This document shows, in pieces, positions 36,305 through 44,452 of a stretch of DNA of 64,000 nt. The notes under the pieces were generated by a model. The model ran no database searches, was not told where the DNA came from, and saw nothing but the letters and a program-made list of their open reading frames with translations. The position numbers and the translations under genes are program-made. The stretch lies in NCBI RefSeq assembly GCF_036250735.1, contig NZ_CP109430.1:2604001-2668000 (forward strand). Reading direction: 5' to 3'. This DNA comes from Streptosporangium sp. NBC_01495. Lineage in GTDB: Bacteria > Actinomycetota > Actinomycetes > Streptosporangiales > Streptosporangiaceae. The first letter of the stretch is position 1. Each line of letters begins with the position of its first letter.

Positions 36305-36509
36305 TCGACGACGCCGAGCGATCCGAGCTCTCGACCGCGCCGAGCGATCCGAGCTCTCGACCGCGCCGAGCGATCCGAGCTCTCGACCGCGCCGAGCGAT
36401 CCGAGCTCTCGACCGCGCCGAGCGATCCGAGCTCTCGACCGCGCCGAGCGATCCGAGCTCTCGACCGCGCCGAGCGATCCGAGCTCTCGACCGCGCTGAG
36501 CGATCCGCG
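36305..36509. repeat. Tandem 26-bp repeat, 7 copies
   Basis: GAGCTCTCGACCGCGCCGAG followed by CGATCC repeats seven times with period 26 (first GAGCTC at 36325, last at 36481). The last copy has a C-to-T change (GCGCTGAG). Half-units with the phrase CTCGACGACGCCGAG flank the array at both ends. The period is not a codon multiple, so every frame is open and the ORFs over it are artefacts. It lies between the AidB-like gene start and the ankyrin gene end. The region 36085-36648 holds no gene. Confidence 0.95.
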
Positions 36510-36558
36510 TCGGCCTCGACGACGCCGAGCCGGCCCGCACTCGCCTCGACGACGCCGA

Positions 36559-36604
36559 GGCGGGGGCGGGGGCGGGGGCGGGGGCGGGGGCGGGGGCGGG
36601 GGCC
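36559..36604. repeat. (GGGGGC)n run, G-quadruplex-prone
   Basis: About seven contiguous copies of GGGGGC on the plus strand, 50 bp after the 26-bp array and 45 bp past the ankyrin gene stop. Four or more G-runs with single-base loops can fold as a G-quadruplex. Confidence 0.9.
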
Positions 36605-36648
36605 GGGACGAGAAGCGGACGGCCGGGCGGGGTGCCCGGCCCCGCAGA

Positions 36649-38106
36649 TCACGGGTTCTTGACCAGATCGCGGATGTAGTCGTCGTCCTCGTCGCTCTCG
36701 GCGAGCACGCGGTCGGCGCCCCGCTGGGCCCGCGCGTCGCCCCGGGTGGCCAGGCCGCGGGTGGCCTCGGCGACCGTGTTCAGGTCCTCGTCGTCGAGCC
36801 TGGCGGCCAGCGCGTCGCGGATCCGCTCGCCGTCCTCCGGGTTCTCCGCCAGGCCCGCCAGGCCCATGGTGGCCCAGTCGCGCACCTCCGCGTCGGGGTC
36901 CTCGGTCATGGAGATGAGCAGCGCGAGCCCCTCGGCGTGGCCCGGGGGCAGGACGGCGGCGAGCGCGGCGGGGTCGGCCTGGGTGCGGGTCCAGCCGTCG
37001 GCGGTGATGATCTCCAGCACCTCGGGCAGGGCGCGCGGGTCGGCGTGGTGGCCGAGCGCGCCGAGCACCGAGCGCAGCACCCGCTCGTCGCCCTCGGTGG
37101 CCGCCATCCGGCGCAGGATCGGCAGCGCCTCCTCCAGGTACGGCTTCTCGTCCTCGGTGAAACCGAACTGGGCGATCACGTCGACGGCGAACTCGCGCTT
37201 GCGCGGATCCTCGTTCGCGCACAGCCGCGCCGCCGCGTCGAAGGTCTCACCGTCGCCGCGTTTGCTCAGCGAGCTCACCACGGTCCACCAGGTCTCGGCT
37301 TCCTCGTCGACGTCCCGGTACGGCATCGCCCGCTCGACCAGGTCGTCGAAGGGCAGCCGCTCGCCCGTGGCGTCCTCCAGCAGGGTGGCGACGGCCGCGT
37401 GCCCGCGCTGGCAGGTGAGCTCGGCCACGCGGGTCCCGTCGGGGCCCACCGCCGCGACGGTCACCAGGTCGGTGCCGTCCTTCGCCCTGCTGCGGCCCAC
37501 GACGAACTGCGAGTCCTCGGGGGCCTGCTCGGTGAGCTGCTCCAGGAGCGCGCTCTCCAGCTGGGTGCCCAGCCAGTCGTAGGCGATGGACAGCGGCGTG
37601 TCGCCGTCACCGTCGGGCCGGCCGGCCTCGACGCCCTCCTGCAGCAGCGCCTGCACGACGCCCAGGGCGCCGCGCCGGGTGGCCAGGGTGAGCGCGGTGT
37701 CGCCGCTCTCGTTGGCGTCCTCGGCGTTCGCCCCTGCGGCGAGCAGCGTGTGGACCGCGCCCGCCCGCCCGTTGGCGGCGGCCCAGAGCAGTGCGGTCCA
37801 CCCGCCGGCCTCCCGCCCGGACACGTCGGCACCGGCGGCCAGCAGCGCCTCCAGGGCCTCGACGCGGTCCCAGGCGGAGGCCGCGGACAGGGGCAGGCCC
37901 TCGTCCTCGCCGCCGCTGATCCGGTTGGGGTCGGCTCCGTGGGCCAGCAGCGCGCGCACGACGGTCACGCGGCCCCGGGTCGATGCCAGGTAAAGGGCGG
38001 TGGGCTCTTCCGCGCCGTCGGGGTCGGCGCTCGTGCCGCTCTGTAGCAGCCGCTCGGCCCGCTCGGCGTCGTTGGCCGCCACCGCGTCCAGGAGTTCTTG
38101 GTACAT
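36649..38106 (-). CDS. Ankyrin-repeat and HEAT-repeat protein
   Basis: The 485-residue protein is built of repeats with no signal or membrane segment. Residues 1-180 are about five ankyrin repeats (TALYLASTRGRVTVVRALLA, HGADPNRISGG, TALLWAAANGRAGAVHTLLA, TALTLATRRGALGVVQALLQ). After a middle region of about 100 residues, residues 280-480 are HEAT-like repeats (REFAVDVIAQFGFTEDEKPY, LRSVLGALGHHADPRALPEV, DPDAEVRDWATMGLAGLAEN). It is probably a cytoplasmic protein-binding scaffold. The partner is unknown, and the neighbours give no clue. It stands alone as a transcription unit, with a 26-bp repeat array behind it. Confidence 0.85.
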   Translation of the reverse strand: MYQELLDAVAANDAERAERLLQSGTSADPDGAEEPTALYLASTRGRVTVVRALLAHGADPNRISGGEDEGLPLSAASAWDRVEALEALLAAGADVSGREAGGWTALLWAAANGRAGAVHTLLAAGANAEDANESGDTALTLATRRGALGVVQALLQEGVEAGRPDGDGDTPLSIAYDWLGTQLESALLEQLTEQAPEDSQFVVGRSRAKDGTDLVTVAAVGPDGTRVAELTCQRGHAAVATLLEDATGERLPFDDLVERAMPYRDVDEEAETWWTVVSSLSKRGDGETFDAAARLCANEDPRKREFAVDVIAQFGFTEDEKPYLEEALPILRRMAATEGDERVLRSVLGALGHHADPRALPEVLEIITADGWTRTQADPAALAAVLPPGHAEGLALLISMTEDPDAEVRDWATMGLAGLAENPEDGERIRDALAARLDDEDLNTVAEATRGLATRGDARAQRGADRVLAESDEDDDYIRDLVKNP

Positions 38107-38249
38107 GCCTCCGGATCATATGGCGTGCCTCCCCGGCTCGGCCGTACGCGGCCCCGTGCCCCGGCGAGGAGGCGTCATCCGATTTGTTTATCAGGCTTCC
38201 TCCCTCTGAGGGATCCTCTATTCGAACAACTCGCGATATGTTGTGAGTT

Positions 38250-39035
38250 ATGAATGATCCCGGGGAAATGCGGGTCTCGGACGCAGAGCGGGAAGCCGCC
38301 GTCGAGTGGTTGCGGGTCGCCTCCGTCGAGGGCCGTCTGACCCTCGGGGAGCTGACCGAGCGCACCGAGGCGGCCTACACCGCGATCACCCAGGCCGAGC
38401 TGGCGGTGGTCACCTTCGACCTGCCCGGCGGTCGCCCGGTGCCCGCACCCGCCTACTCCCCACCCCCGGCGGCGCCGGGCGGCCAGGTGCGGCGCTGGTT
38501 CGTGGCGGTGATGAGCAGCTCCAAGCGACGCGGCAGCTGGCGGATCGACAAGCCGCTCGGCGCCGTCGCCGTGATGGGCGACGTCCTGCTGGACCTGCGC
38601 CAGGCCGAGGTCCGCACCGGGGGAGTGGTCGACATCATGGCCACCGCGGTCATGGGGAACGTGAAGATCATCGTTCCGGACGGGGTGGAAGTCGAACTCG
38701 ACGGCATCGCCGTCATGGGGGACAAGAAGGTCCAGGTCATCGAGGCGCCGCCGGGCACGAACGCGCCGCTCGTCCGGGTCACCGCCTACGTCCTCATGGG
38801 AGACGTCAAGGTGGTCGGGGACTCCAGGACCAAGCCCCTCAAGAAGGCCATCGCCGCCTGGCGGAAGCAGTGGGACGAGCTGCGCGGCGAGCTCACCGGC
38901 GAGTACGGCCACTACCAGGCCGGGCCGGGTCCCCACCGGATCCACCCCTCCCACCAGGAGCACCCGCACCCGTGGCCCCCGGCGCCGCCCCAGCCTCCCC
39001 ACCCTCCTCAGCCGCCCCAGCCACCCCGCTACTGA
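38250..39035 (+). CDS. DUF1707 (SHOCT-like) protein with LiaF-like C-terminal domain
   Basis: The N-terminal 55 residues are a DUF1707 domain (MRVSDAEREAAVEWLRVASV, GRLTLGELTERTEAAYTA). The middle part (GAVAVMGDVLLDLRQAEV, VDIMATAVMGNVKIIVPDGV) has the repeated VMG strands of the cell-wall-active antibiotic response (LiaF-like) beta helix. A Pro/His-rich tail ends the protein (PPAPPQPPHPPQPPQ). There is no membrane segment. Its role in the envelope stress response is suggested by relatives only. It is divergent from the ankyrin gene. Confidence 0.82.
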   Translation: MNDPGEMRVSDAEREAAVEWLRVASVEGRLTLGELTERTEAAYTAITQAELAVVTFDLPGGRPVPAPAYSPPPAAPGGQVRRWFVAVMSSSKRRGSWRIDKPLGAVAVMGDVLLDLRQAEVRTGGVVDIMATAVMGNVKIIVPDGVEVELDGIAVMGDKKVQVIEAPPGTNAPLVRVTAYVLMGDVKVVGDSRTKPLKKAIAAWRKQWDELRGELTGEYGHYQAGPGPHRIHPSHQEHPHPWPPAPPQPPHPPQPPQPPRY

Positions 39036-39438
39036 CGGTCGGCCGTCGCCCCCGGACACCGGCACGCCGCACACCCGCGCCCGCTGTCGTTCATCACCTG
39101 AGCCGGTCGCGGTCACCCCGTCTCCCTCTCGGCTCCCCCCGCCACTGAGGGAGGGCTGTTCCCCGCTGAGCAGGCCGCGCGGTCGCCCCGGCCTCATCCC
39201 CTCCCGGCTCCCGCCCCGCTACCGAGGGCCGTTCTCTTCACAGCCCCGGACGCGCGGTCGCTCCGCCTCATCCCCCTCCCACCCAGCCCCGCCCCGCTCC
39301 GGCGACGCGCCGCTGCCCGCGCGGTGGGCGCCTTCCACCTCCCGCCCCCCGGCGGGTGAGCTTCCGGGCACGTGCAACATTCCGGGATCTCCGGGGCGTA
39401 GTGATCGGTGACATACACCGAACAGTGAGGATCCCCCG
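39036..39438. other. Intergenic region with SigE-gene promoter area
   Basis: About 400 bp of C-rich plus-strand sequence without a supported gene; repeated CCCCGC phrases keep frames open. Near 39370-39395 the string GCAAC...GGCGTAG, with about 18 bp between, could be an ECF-type promoter for the sigma-factor gene. This is a weak match. Confidence 0.3.
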
Positions 39439-39936
39439 ATGCGCGATCGGGCTGACTTCGAGCACTACGTGGAGCAGCGCTCGGCCCGACTGTTACGGGC
39501 CGCCTACCTGCTGTGTCGCGACTGGGGCACGGCGGAGGACCTGTTGCAGACGGCCCTGGCCAAGGCGTGGCTCGCCTGGCGGAGGGTGGGCGACGATCCG
39601 GACCCGTACGTCTACCGCATCCTGGTCAACACCCACGCCACCTGGTGGCGGCGCAGGTGGCGCGGAGAGGTGCCGAGCGAGGTCCTCCCCGAGGCGCCGG
39701 ACGGCGACGCGATGGACGCGGTGGCCACGCGGGAGGCGGTCCGGCAGGCCCTGTCCGGGCTTCCCGGCAGGCAGCGGGCCGTGATCGTCCTGCGCTATTT
39801 CGCGGACCTGCCCGACCAGCAGATCGCCGAGATCCTCGACTGCTCGGTGGCGACCGTACGCAGCCAGGCCAGCCGGGCACTGCGCAAGCTGCGCGTCGAT
39901 TCGGCGGCCGTCGCCGCGATCACCATGGGGAGCTGA
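39439..39936 (+). CDS. SigE-family ECF RNA polymerase sigma factor
   Basis: A sigma-70 family protein of 165 residues with only regions 2 and 4. Region 2 begins DFEHYVEQRSARLLRAAYLL and includes CRDWGTAEDLLQTALAKAWL. Region 4 is VRQALSGLPGRQRAVIVLRY, then DLPDQQIAEILDCSVATVRS, the helix-turn-helix that reads the -35 element. It matches the SigE-like (Streptomyces-type) ECF group. GAGGAT precedes the ATG. The next gene, 1 bp after the stop codon, encodes its probable membrane partner. The likely role is transcription of stress or envelope genes. Confidence 0.92.
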   Translation: MRDRADFEHYVEQRSARLLRAAYLLCRDWGTAEDLLQTALAKAWLAWRRVGDDPDPYVYRILVNTHATWWRRRWRGEVPSEVLPEAPDGDAMDAVATREAVRQALSGLPGRQRAVIVLRYFADLPDQQIAEILDCSVATVRSQASRALRKLRVDSAAVAAITMGS

Positions 39937-39937
39937 G

Positions 39938-40741
39938 ATGACGATCACCGAATCCGAGTTGCGCGAGATCCTGAACGGGGACGAGGACGAAGGCCACAGC
40001 AGGGGCGTGGCCATCGCCGGTGTCCATCGGCGCGTCCGCGCGATCAGGCGCCGCCGCCGCTGGACGGTGGGCGGCGCGGTCGCGGCGGCCCTCACCGTCG
40101 CGGTGGCCCTCAACACGCCCGCGGGCGGCGTCACCGACGACCTGGACGTCTGGACCGGCGTGATGGCCAGGCCATCCCCCACCATGCCGATCACGTCGCA
40201 ACCCCAGGGAGCCCCATTTGCCGGGAGCAAGATCGCGGGCCGTGACTACGACGCGGGCGGGACACGCGAGGAGCTCAGGTTCGGGCCGGTGAGCGGCTCG
40301 TACGCGGTGGGCGTCTCCTGCTCGGGGCCGATGCGGCGGGTGATCGTCTGGATCGACGGAGAGGCTCCGCAGAAGCGGTTCTGCGGAGCCGGTCCCAGGG
40401 GATACCAGATGGACATGTTCATGTCGGAGTGGAGCATCCCGGCGAGCGGGAAGGGGAAGGAGACGGTGTTCGCGGCCATACTGCCCGGTGAGCTCGACGC
40501 GGGCGGCAGGGATATCGACGAGCTCCTCCTGAACGTGGACGATCTCTTCGACGGCTGGGAGGAGCGGCTCGCCAAAGCCGAATCGTTCCCCCTCGACTGG
40601 TCGGTGACCGTGCGGCAGATGCTCCCTCCGCCCTGCCGGGACGGCCTGCGCCAGGTGGACCGGCACACCGGGAAGGTGGTCGAGCTGGACTGCGCGGTCA
40701 ACGATGTGGCCACGCCCCTCGACCCCCTGAACCGCCCCTGA
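39938..40741 (+). CDS. Membrane protein paired with the SigE-family sigma factor
   Basis: The 267-residue product begins 1 bp after the sigma gene stop and so is co-transcribed. The first 30 residues are charged (SESELREILNGDE-like helix), then RAIRRRRRWTVGGAVAAALT leads into a single transmembrane helix. About 200 extracellular residues follow, with four cysteines (VSCSGPMRRV, RFCGAGPRG, LPPPCRDGL, VELDCAVND). No zinc anti-sigma HxxxCxxC motif is present. It is the likely regulator of the sigma factor by position, sensing something outside the cell; this is inferred. Confidence 0.75.
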   Translation: MTITESELREILNGDEDEGHSRGVAIAGVHRRVRAIRRRRRWTVGGAVAAALTVAVALNTPAGGVTDDLDVWTGVMARPSPTMPITSQPQGAPFAGSKIAGRDYDAGGTREELRFGPVSGSYAVGVSCSGPMRRVIVWIDGEAPQKRFCGAGPRGYQMDMFMSEWSIPASGKGKETVFAAILPGELDAGGRDIDELLLNVDDLFDGWEERLAKAESFPLDWSVTVRQMLPPPCRDGLRQVDRHTGKVVELDCAVNDVATPLDPLNRP

Positions 40742-40772
40742 ACGCCCTGGGCGGCTCCGTGCCCACGAGGGT

Positions 40773-41534
40773 TCAGGCGGTGGCCAGAGCCTCCCACCGG
40801 TGCGCGGCCCGCTCGTAGCGTTCGAGCAGCACCGCCGCGACCTCGGGGGCGGCGCCCAGCACGTCGGCGACGGCGTCGGCGCCCGCGGCCAGGGTCTCGC
40901 GGCGGATCCTGTCGGCGAAGTGGCCGGGGGCGAGCAGGTAGGGGGCGACCACGATCCGGGAGGCTCCCGAGCGCCGCAGGCGCAGCACGGCCTCCTCGGG
41001 GGTGGGGCCGGCGGCCGAGGCGTAGGCGGCGGTCACCGACCGCCAGCCGCGCAGCCTCGCCCAGTCCCCGGCGATCCCGGCGACCGTCGCGTTGGCCCGC
41101 GGGTCGCTGGAACCGGCCGAGACCAGCACCACGGCGGTGCCGGGCTCGCCGGGCCGCACGCCCGCCTCGGCCAGGCGCCGCTCCAGCGCGGTGACCAGCA
41201 GCGGGTGCGGGCCCAGCGTGGCGCCCGCGTGCACGCGCAGCAGGGGCCTGCGGGCCGTCGCCTCGGCCAGCGCGCCGGGGATGTCGACCCGGCTGTGGTA
41301 GGCCTCGGTGAGCAGCAGCGGCAGCACCGCCGCCTCGGCCAGCCCCGACAGCGCCATGGGAAGCGTCGGGGAGGCGTGGTCGAGATAGGCGGTGCGTACG
41401 AGGAGCTCGGGCCGCGCGTCGCGTACCAGGTCGAGCAGGTCCTCCACCGTCGCGGCGGCGCGCGGGTCACGGGACCCGTGCGCCACGGCGACCAGCGGTG
41501 TCCCGGGGGCGGTACCGGGGGAACGCCACGTCAT
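40773..41534 (-). CDS. Sirohydrochlorin ferrochelatase-like (CbiX/SirB)
   Basis: A two-domain chelatase of 253 residues. The N-terminal half holds VAVAHGSRDPRAAATVEDLL with the metal-contacting His, and the second half repeats the fold (VVLVSAGSSDPRANATVAGI, VVAPYLLAPGHFADRIRRET). It would insert iron into sirohydrochlorin to make siroheme, the cofactor of the sulfite reductase coded four genes upstream. The ATG overlaps the cysH stop codon by 4 bp. This gene ends the sulfur operon. Insertion of cobalt (CbiX activity) is an alternative that the operon argues against. Confidence 0.88.
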   Translation of the reverse strand: MTWRSPGTAPGTPLVAVAHGSRDPRAAATVEDLLDLVRDARPELLVRTAYLDHASPTLPMALSGLAEAAVLPLLLTEAYHSRVDIPGALAEATARRPLLRVHAGATLGPHPLLVTALERRLAEAGVRPGEPGTAVVLVSAGSSDPRANATVAGIAGDWARLRGWRSVTAAYASAAGPTPEEAVLRLRRSGASRIVVAPYLLAPGHFADRIRRETLAAGADAVADVLGAAPEVAAVLLERYERAAHRWEALATA

Positions 41535-42259
41535 ATATGGAGCCCGCACTCGGTCTTGCCCATGCCCGCCCAGCGACCGCTGCGCGGGTCCTCTCCCGGG
41601 GCGACCTGGCGGGTGCAGGGGGCGCAGCCGATCGAGGGGTAGTTGTCGTAGTGCAGCGGGTTGATCAGCACCCCGTTGTCGGCCATGTAGTTGTCGACGT
41701 CCTCCTGCGTCCACCGGGCGATCGGGTTGATCTTGACCATCTGGCGCTTGGCGTCCCATTCGACGACCTTGACGCCGGCGCGGGTGGCGGCCTCGTCGCG
41801 GCGGATGCCGGAGACCCAGGCGAGGTACGGCTCGAGGGCGCGGTTGAGCGGCTCGACCTTGCGCAGGTAGCAGCACAGGTCGGGGTTGCGGCCGAACAGG
41901 CGCGGGCCGAGGTCGCGCTCCTGCTCGGCCACCGTGCGGGACGGCTTCACGTCGATCACGTTCACGTCGTAGACCTGCTGGACGGCGTCACGGGTGCCGA
42001 TCGTCTCGGCGAAGTGGTATCCGGTGTCGATGAAGAGCACGTCCACGCCGGGCTTGACCCTGCTGACCAGGTCGATCAGCAGGGCGTCGCTCATGGAGGC
42101 GGTCAGGCAGAGCCGGTCGCCGAAGGTCGCCGCCGCCCAGCGGATGATCTCAAGGGCCGAGGCGTCCTCAAGGAACCGCGCGGCCGACTCGACGATCTCC
42201 TGCAGGTCGAGCGTCCCCCGCTGCTGACGTAATCCGACTTCGATGTCCACCAGTGTCAT
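41531..42259 (-). CDS. cysH: Adenylyl-sulfate (APS) reductase, [4Fe-4S] CysH type
   Basis: It reduces APS to sulfite with thioredoxin-type electrons. The PP-loop region is LCLTASMSDALLIDLVSRV, followed by LFIDTGYHFAETIGTRDAV. The Cys pairs CCYLRKVEPLNRAL and GCAPCTRQVAPGED bind an iron-sulfur cluster and indicate APS rather than PAPS as the substrate. The redox Cys is in the C-terminal GKTECGLHI. The ATG overlaps the stop of the 55-codon ORF upstream (ATGA). A TTG five codons earlier is possible. It lies in the middle of the sir operon. Confidence 0.94.
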   Translation of the reverse strand: MTLVDIEVGLRQQRGTLDLQEIVESAARFLEDASALEIIRWAAATFGDRLCLTASMSDALLIDLVSRVKPGVDVLFIDTGYHFAETIGTRDAVQQVYDVNVIDVKPSRTVAEQERDLGPRLFGRNPDLCCYLRKVEPLNRALEPYLAWVSGIRRDEAATRAGVKVVEWDAKRQMVKINPIARWTQEDVDNYMADNGVLINPLHYDNYPSIGCAPCTRQVAPGEDPRSGRWAGMGKTECGLHI

Positions 42260-42423
42260 CGCTCGTTCACCCAATCCTGATTCGCCGCGCGGGCAGGTCG
42301 TGCCTCGCGGACATCTGCGCTCGTCGTCGTGCCGGAATTCACCGTGCGGGCCGTTCGGGCCGCGGTGACCTCGCCGGTCGCCGCGGCCGTTTCGTTCGCC
42401 GCGTCGGATTCGCCGCGCGTCAC
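42256..42423 (-). CDS. 55-residue Ala/Thr-rich linker ORF in the cys operon
   Basis: This short frame begins at a GTG that overlaps the stop of the zinc-ribbon gene (GTGA) and ends overlapping the cysH start (ATGA), so both junctions have the 4-bp coupling overlap seen elsewhere in the operon. The product (starting MTRGESDAANETAAATGEV, ending NQDWVNER) is rich in Ala, Thr and Arg and has no recognisable domain. It may exist mainly to pass ribosomes from one gene to the next. Without the exact overlaps I would not call it. Confidence 0.5.
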   Translation of the reverse strand: MTRGESDAANETAAATGEVTAARTARTVNSGTTTSADVREARPARAANQDWVNER

Positions 42424-42563
42424 GAGCGCACCCCGATTCCGAGAAACTTCAGCTTGAAGGCGCGCACGCACGACCGGCAGTACCAGCCGCCGTCGCCCTC
42501 GTAGGGCTCCAGGTCTTCCTCGCCGCAGTACGGGCAGTGGAAGGGAACGGCTCGCTCGCTCAT
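42420..42563 (-). CDS. 47-residue zinc-ribbon-like protein in the sulfur operon
   Basis: A small protein with two CxxC knuckles: FHCPYCGEEDLEPYEGDGGW and YCRSCVRAFKLKFLGIG. The four cysteines at 17-20 residue spacing can hold one zinc ion, or perhaps an iron-sulfur centre. A very strong ribosome binding site (GAGGAGGGG) precedes the ATG. Proteins of this sort are found between the sulfite reductase and cysH in many actinobacteria. Its job is unknown, but co-location suggests help with electron transfer or assembly for Sir or CysH (inference). Confidence 0.8.
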   Translation of the reverse strand: MSERAVPFHCPYCGEEDLEPYEGDGGWYCRSCVRAFKLKFLGIGVRS

Positions 42564-42621
42564 CCGCCCCTCCTCGTCCCGCTCGTCCGGCCCGTGTGCG
42601 AAGGACCGGTGTACCGGCCGT

Positions 42622-44304
42622 TCACTTCAGGTCCGCGTCGTCGGCGCGCTGCACCCAGTCGGAGAAGGTCTCGTCCTCGTTCTTCAGCTTCTCGAAGTTG
42701 CGGAGCACGCGCTCCACGTAGTCGGGAAGCTCCTCGGAGGTGGCCTTCAGGCCGCGGACCTTGCGGCCGAAGCCGGGGTTGACGCCCAGCGAGCCGCCCA
42801 GGTGGATCTGGAAGCCCTCGACCTGCTCGCCCTTGTCGTTGACGACGAGCTGGCCCTTGAGGCCGATGTCGGCGACCTGGATGCGGGCGCAGGAGTTGGG
42901 GCAGCCGTTGACGTTGATGGTCAGCGGGCTCTTGAAGTCGGGCAGCCGCTGCTCCAGCTCGTCGATCAGGTTGGCCGCGGTGACCTTGGTCTCGACGATG
43001 GCCAGCTTGCAGAACTCGATCCCGGTGCACGCCATGGTCTGGCGGCGGAAGGTGGAGGGCTTGACCCGCAGGTCGGCCGCCTCCAGCTCGGCGACGAGGC
43101 TGTCGACCCTGTCGGGCGCCACGTCGAGGATGACCATCTTCTGCTCGACCGTGGTGTGCACCCGGTCGGAGCCGTGCCGCTCGGCGATGTCGGCGATCAG
43201 GTGCAGCTTGTCGCCGTCGAGGCGGCCGACCTTCGGGGCGAAGCCGACGTAGAAGTTGCCGTCCTTCTGCGGGAAGACGCCCACGTGGTCCCTGCGGCCG
43301 CCGCGCGGCTGCTCGGGCGCGGGGCCGTCGGGCAGGGTGTAGCCCAGGTATTCCTTCTCCAGGACGTCGCGGAACTTCTCGGGACCCCAGTCGTTGATCA
43401 GGAACTTGATCCTGGCCCGGTGGCGCAGGCGACGGTAGCCGTAGTCGCGGAAGACGCCGATCACGCCGCCGTAGGCGGGGGCGACCTGGTCGGGGGTGAG
43501 GAAGACGCCCAGCCGCTTGCCCAGCATCGGGTTGGTGGACAGGCCGCCGCCCACCCACAGGTCGAAGCCGCGCTCGCCGTTCTCGTTCACGACGCCCACG
43601 AACGCCACGTCGTTGATCTCGTGCACGGTGCAGTGCGCCGAGCACCCGCTCACCGCGGACTTGAACTTGCGCGGCAGGTTGGAGAAGGCCGGGTCGCCGA
43701 TGTAGGTGTCGTAGATCTCCTGGATCTGCGCGGAGCCGTCGAGGACCTCGTCGGTGTCGATCCCGGCCAGCGGGCAGCCCAGGATGACGCGCGGGGTGTC
43801 GCCACAGGCCTCGGTGGTGGACAGGCCCACCGACTCCAGGCGCTCCCAGATGTCGGGAACGGCCTCGATCTCGATCCAGTGCAGCTGGATGTTCTGCCGG
43901 TCGGTGACGTCGGCGGTGCCCCGGCCGTAGAGGTTGGAGATGTCGGCGATGACGCGCAGCTGGGCCAGGTTGAGCCGGCCGCCGTCGATCCTGACGCGGA
44001 GCATGAAGTAGCGGTCGTCGAGCTCCTCCGGCTCCAGGATCGCGGTCTTGCCGCCGTCGATCCCGGGCTTGCGCTGGGTGTAGAGCCCGAACCAGCGCAT
44101 CCGGCCGCGCAGGTCGGCGGGGTCGATGGAGTCGAAGCCGCGCTTGGAGTAGACGTCGATGATCCGCTGACGGACGTTGAGCCCGTCGTCGTTCTTCTTG
44201 TTCTCCTCGTTCTTGTTCAGTGGCTCACGGTAACCGAGAGCCCACTGACCTTCGCCGCGCGGGCGCTTGTGATGGCGGTTCGCCGACCGGGCAGGGGTCG
44301 TCAT
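42622..44304 (-). CDS. sir: Ferredoxin-dependent sulfite reductase (siroheme, 4Fe-4S)
   Basis: The six-electron reduction of sulfite to sulfide is the likely reaction. This 560-residue nitrite/sulfite reductase family protein has two ferrodoxin-like half domains (GRLNLAQLRVIADISNLYGR, ADVTDRQNIQLHWIEI) and the cluster/siroheme ligands TGIEFCKLAIVETK and NVNGCPNSCARIQ (C-x5-C and C-x3-C). Nitrite reduction is the alternative; the cysH and chelatase genes downstream support sulfite. AAGGAC lies 8 nt before the ATG but is inside a perfect hairpin, so translation initiation is probably controlled. A leader peptide with a Cys-Cys pair lies 150 bp upstream. Confidence 0.94.
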   Translation of the reverse strand: MTTPARSANRHHKRPRGEGQWALGYREPLNKNEENKKNDDGLNVRQRIIDVYSKRGFDSIDPADLRGRMRWFGLYTQRKPGIDGGKTAILEPEELDDRYFMLRVRIDGGRLNLAQLRVIADISNLYGRGTADVTDRQNIQLHWIEIEAVPDIWERLESVGLSTTEACGDTPRVILGCPLAGIDTDEVLDGSAQIQEIYDTYIGDPAFSNLPRKFKSAVSGCSAHCTVHEINDVAFVGVVNENGERGFDLWVGGGLSTNPMLGKRLGVFLTPDQVAPAYGGVIGVFRDYGYRRLRHRARIKFLINDWGPEKFRDVLEKEYLGYTLPDGPAPEQPRGGRRDHVGVFPQKDGNFYVGFAPKVGRLDGDKLHLIADIAERHGSDRVHTTVEQKMVILDVAPDRVDSLVAELEAADLRVKPSTFRRQTMACTGIEFCKLAIVETKVTAANLIDELEQRLPDFKSPLTINVNGCPNSCARIQVADIGLKGQLVVNDKGEQVEGFQIHLGGSLGVNPGFGRKVRGLKATSEELPDYVERVLRNFEKLKNEDETFSDWVQRADDADLK

Positions 44305-44351
44305 GTGCGCGTCCTTATTGTGGCTCGATGGAATGATTTCCGGACGCGCAC
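44305..44351 (-). promoter_or_regulatory. Hairpin sequestering the sir ribosome binding site
   Basis: On the transcript, GTGCGCGTCC (44351-44342) can pair perfectly with GGACGCGCAC (44314-44305), which directly abuts the sir ATG and contains the AGGAC part of its ribosome binding site. The loop is 27 nt. A stable 10-bp stem here should block initiation. It lies 100 nt past the stop of the Cys leader peptide. Confidence 0.75.
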
Positions 44352-44452
44352 AGGGGGCACCTCCCGCCTCATCGTCGAGTGCGGGGGTCGATTACTCAGA
44401 AGAGGACGCCTGTTACGCGGCCGAGCTGGGTGAAATCAGCAGGGGGCGACGG

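Noticed and set aside
36305-36509. Possible CRISPR array
   Set aside because: The 26-bp units are contiguous with no variable spacers and no cas genes nearby.
36153-36662. Plus- and minus-strand ORFs with 26-residue repeats
   Set aside because: They are translations of the 26-bp tandem array in different frames; no ribosome binding site or conserved protein.
34921-38046. 1041-codon plus-strand frame
   Set aside because: Antisense to the AidB-like and ankyrin genes and joined through the repeat array. It has shadow composition.
42622-44304. Assignment as assimilatory nitrite reductase
   Set aside because: The cofactor motifs fit both, but the Cys leader peptide, cysH and the siroheme chelatase in the same operon favour sulfite.
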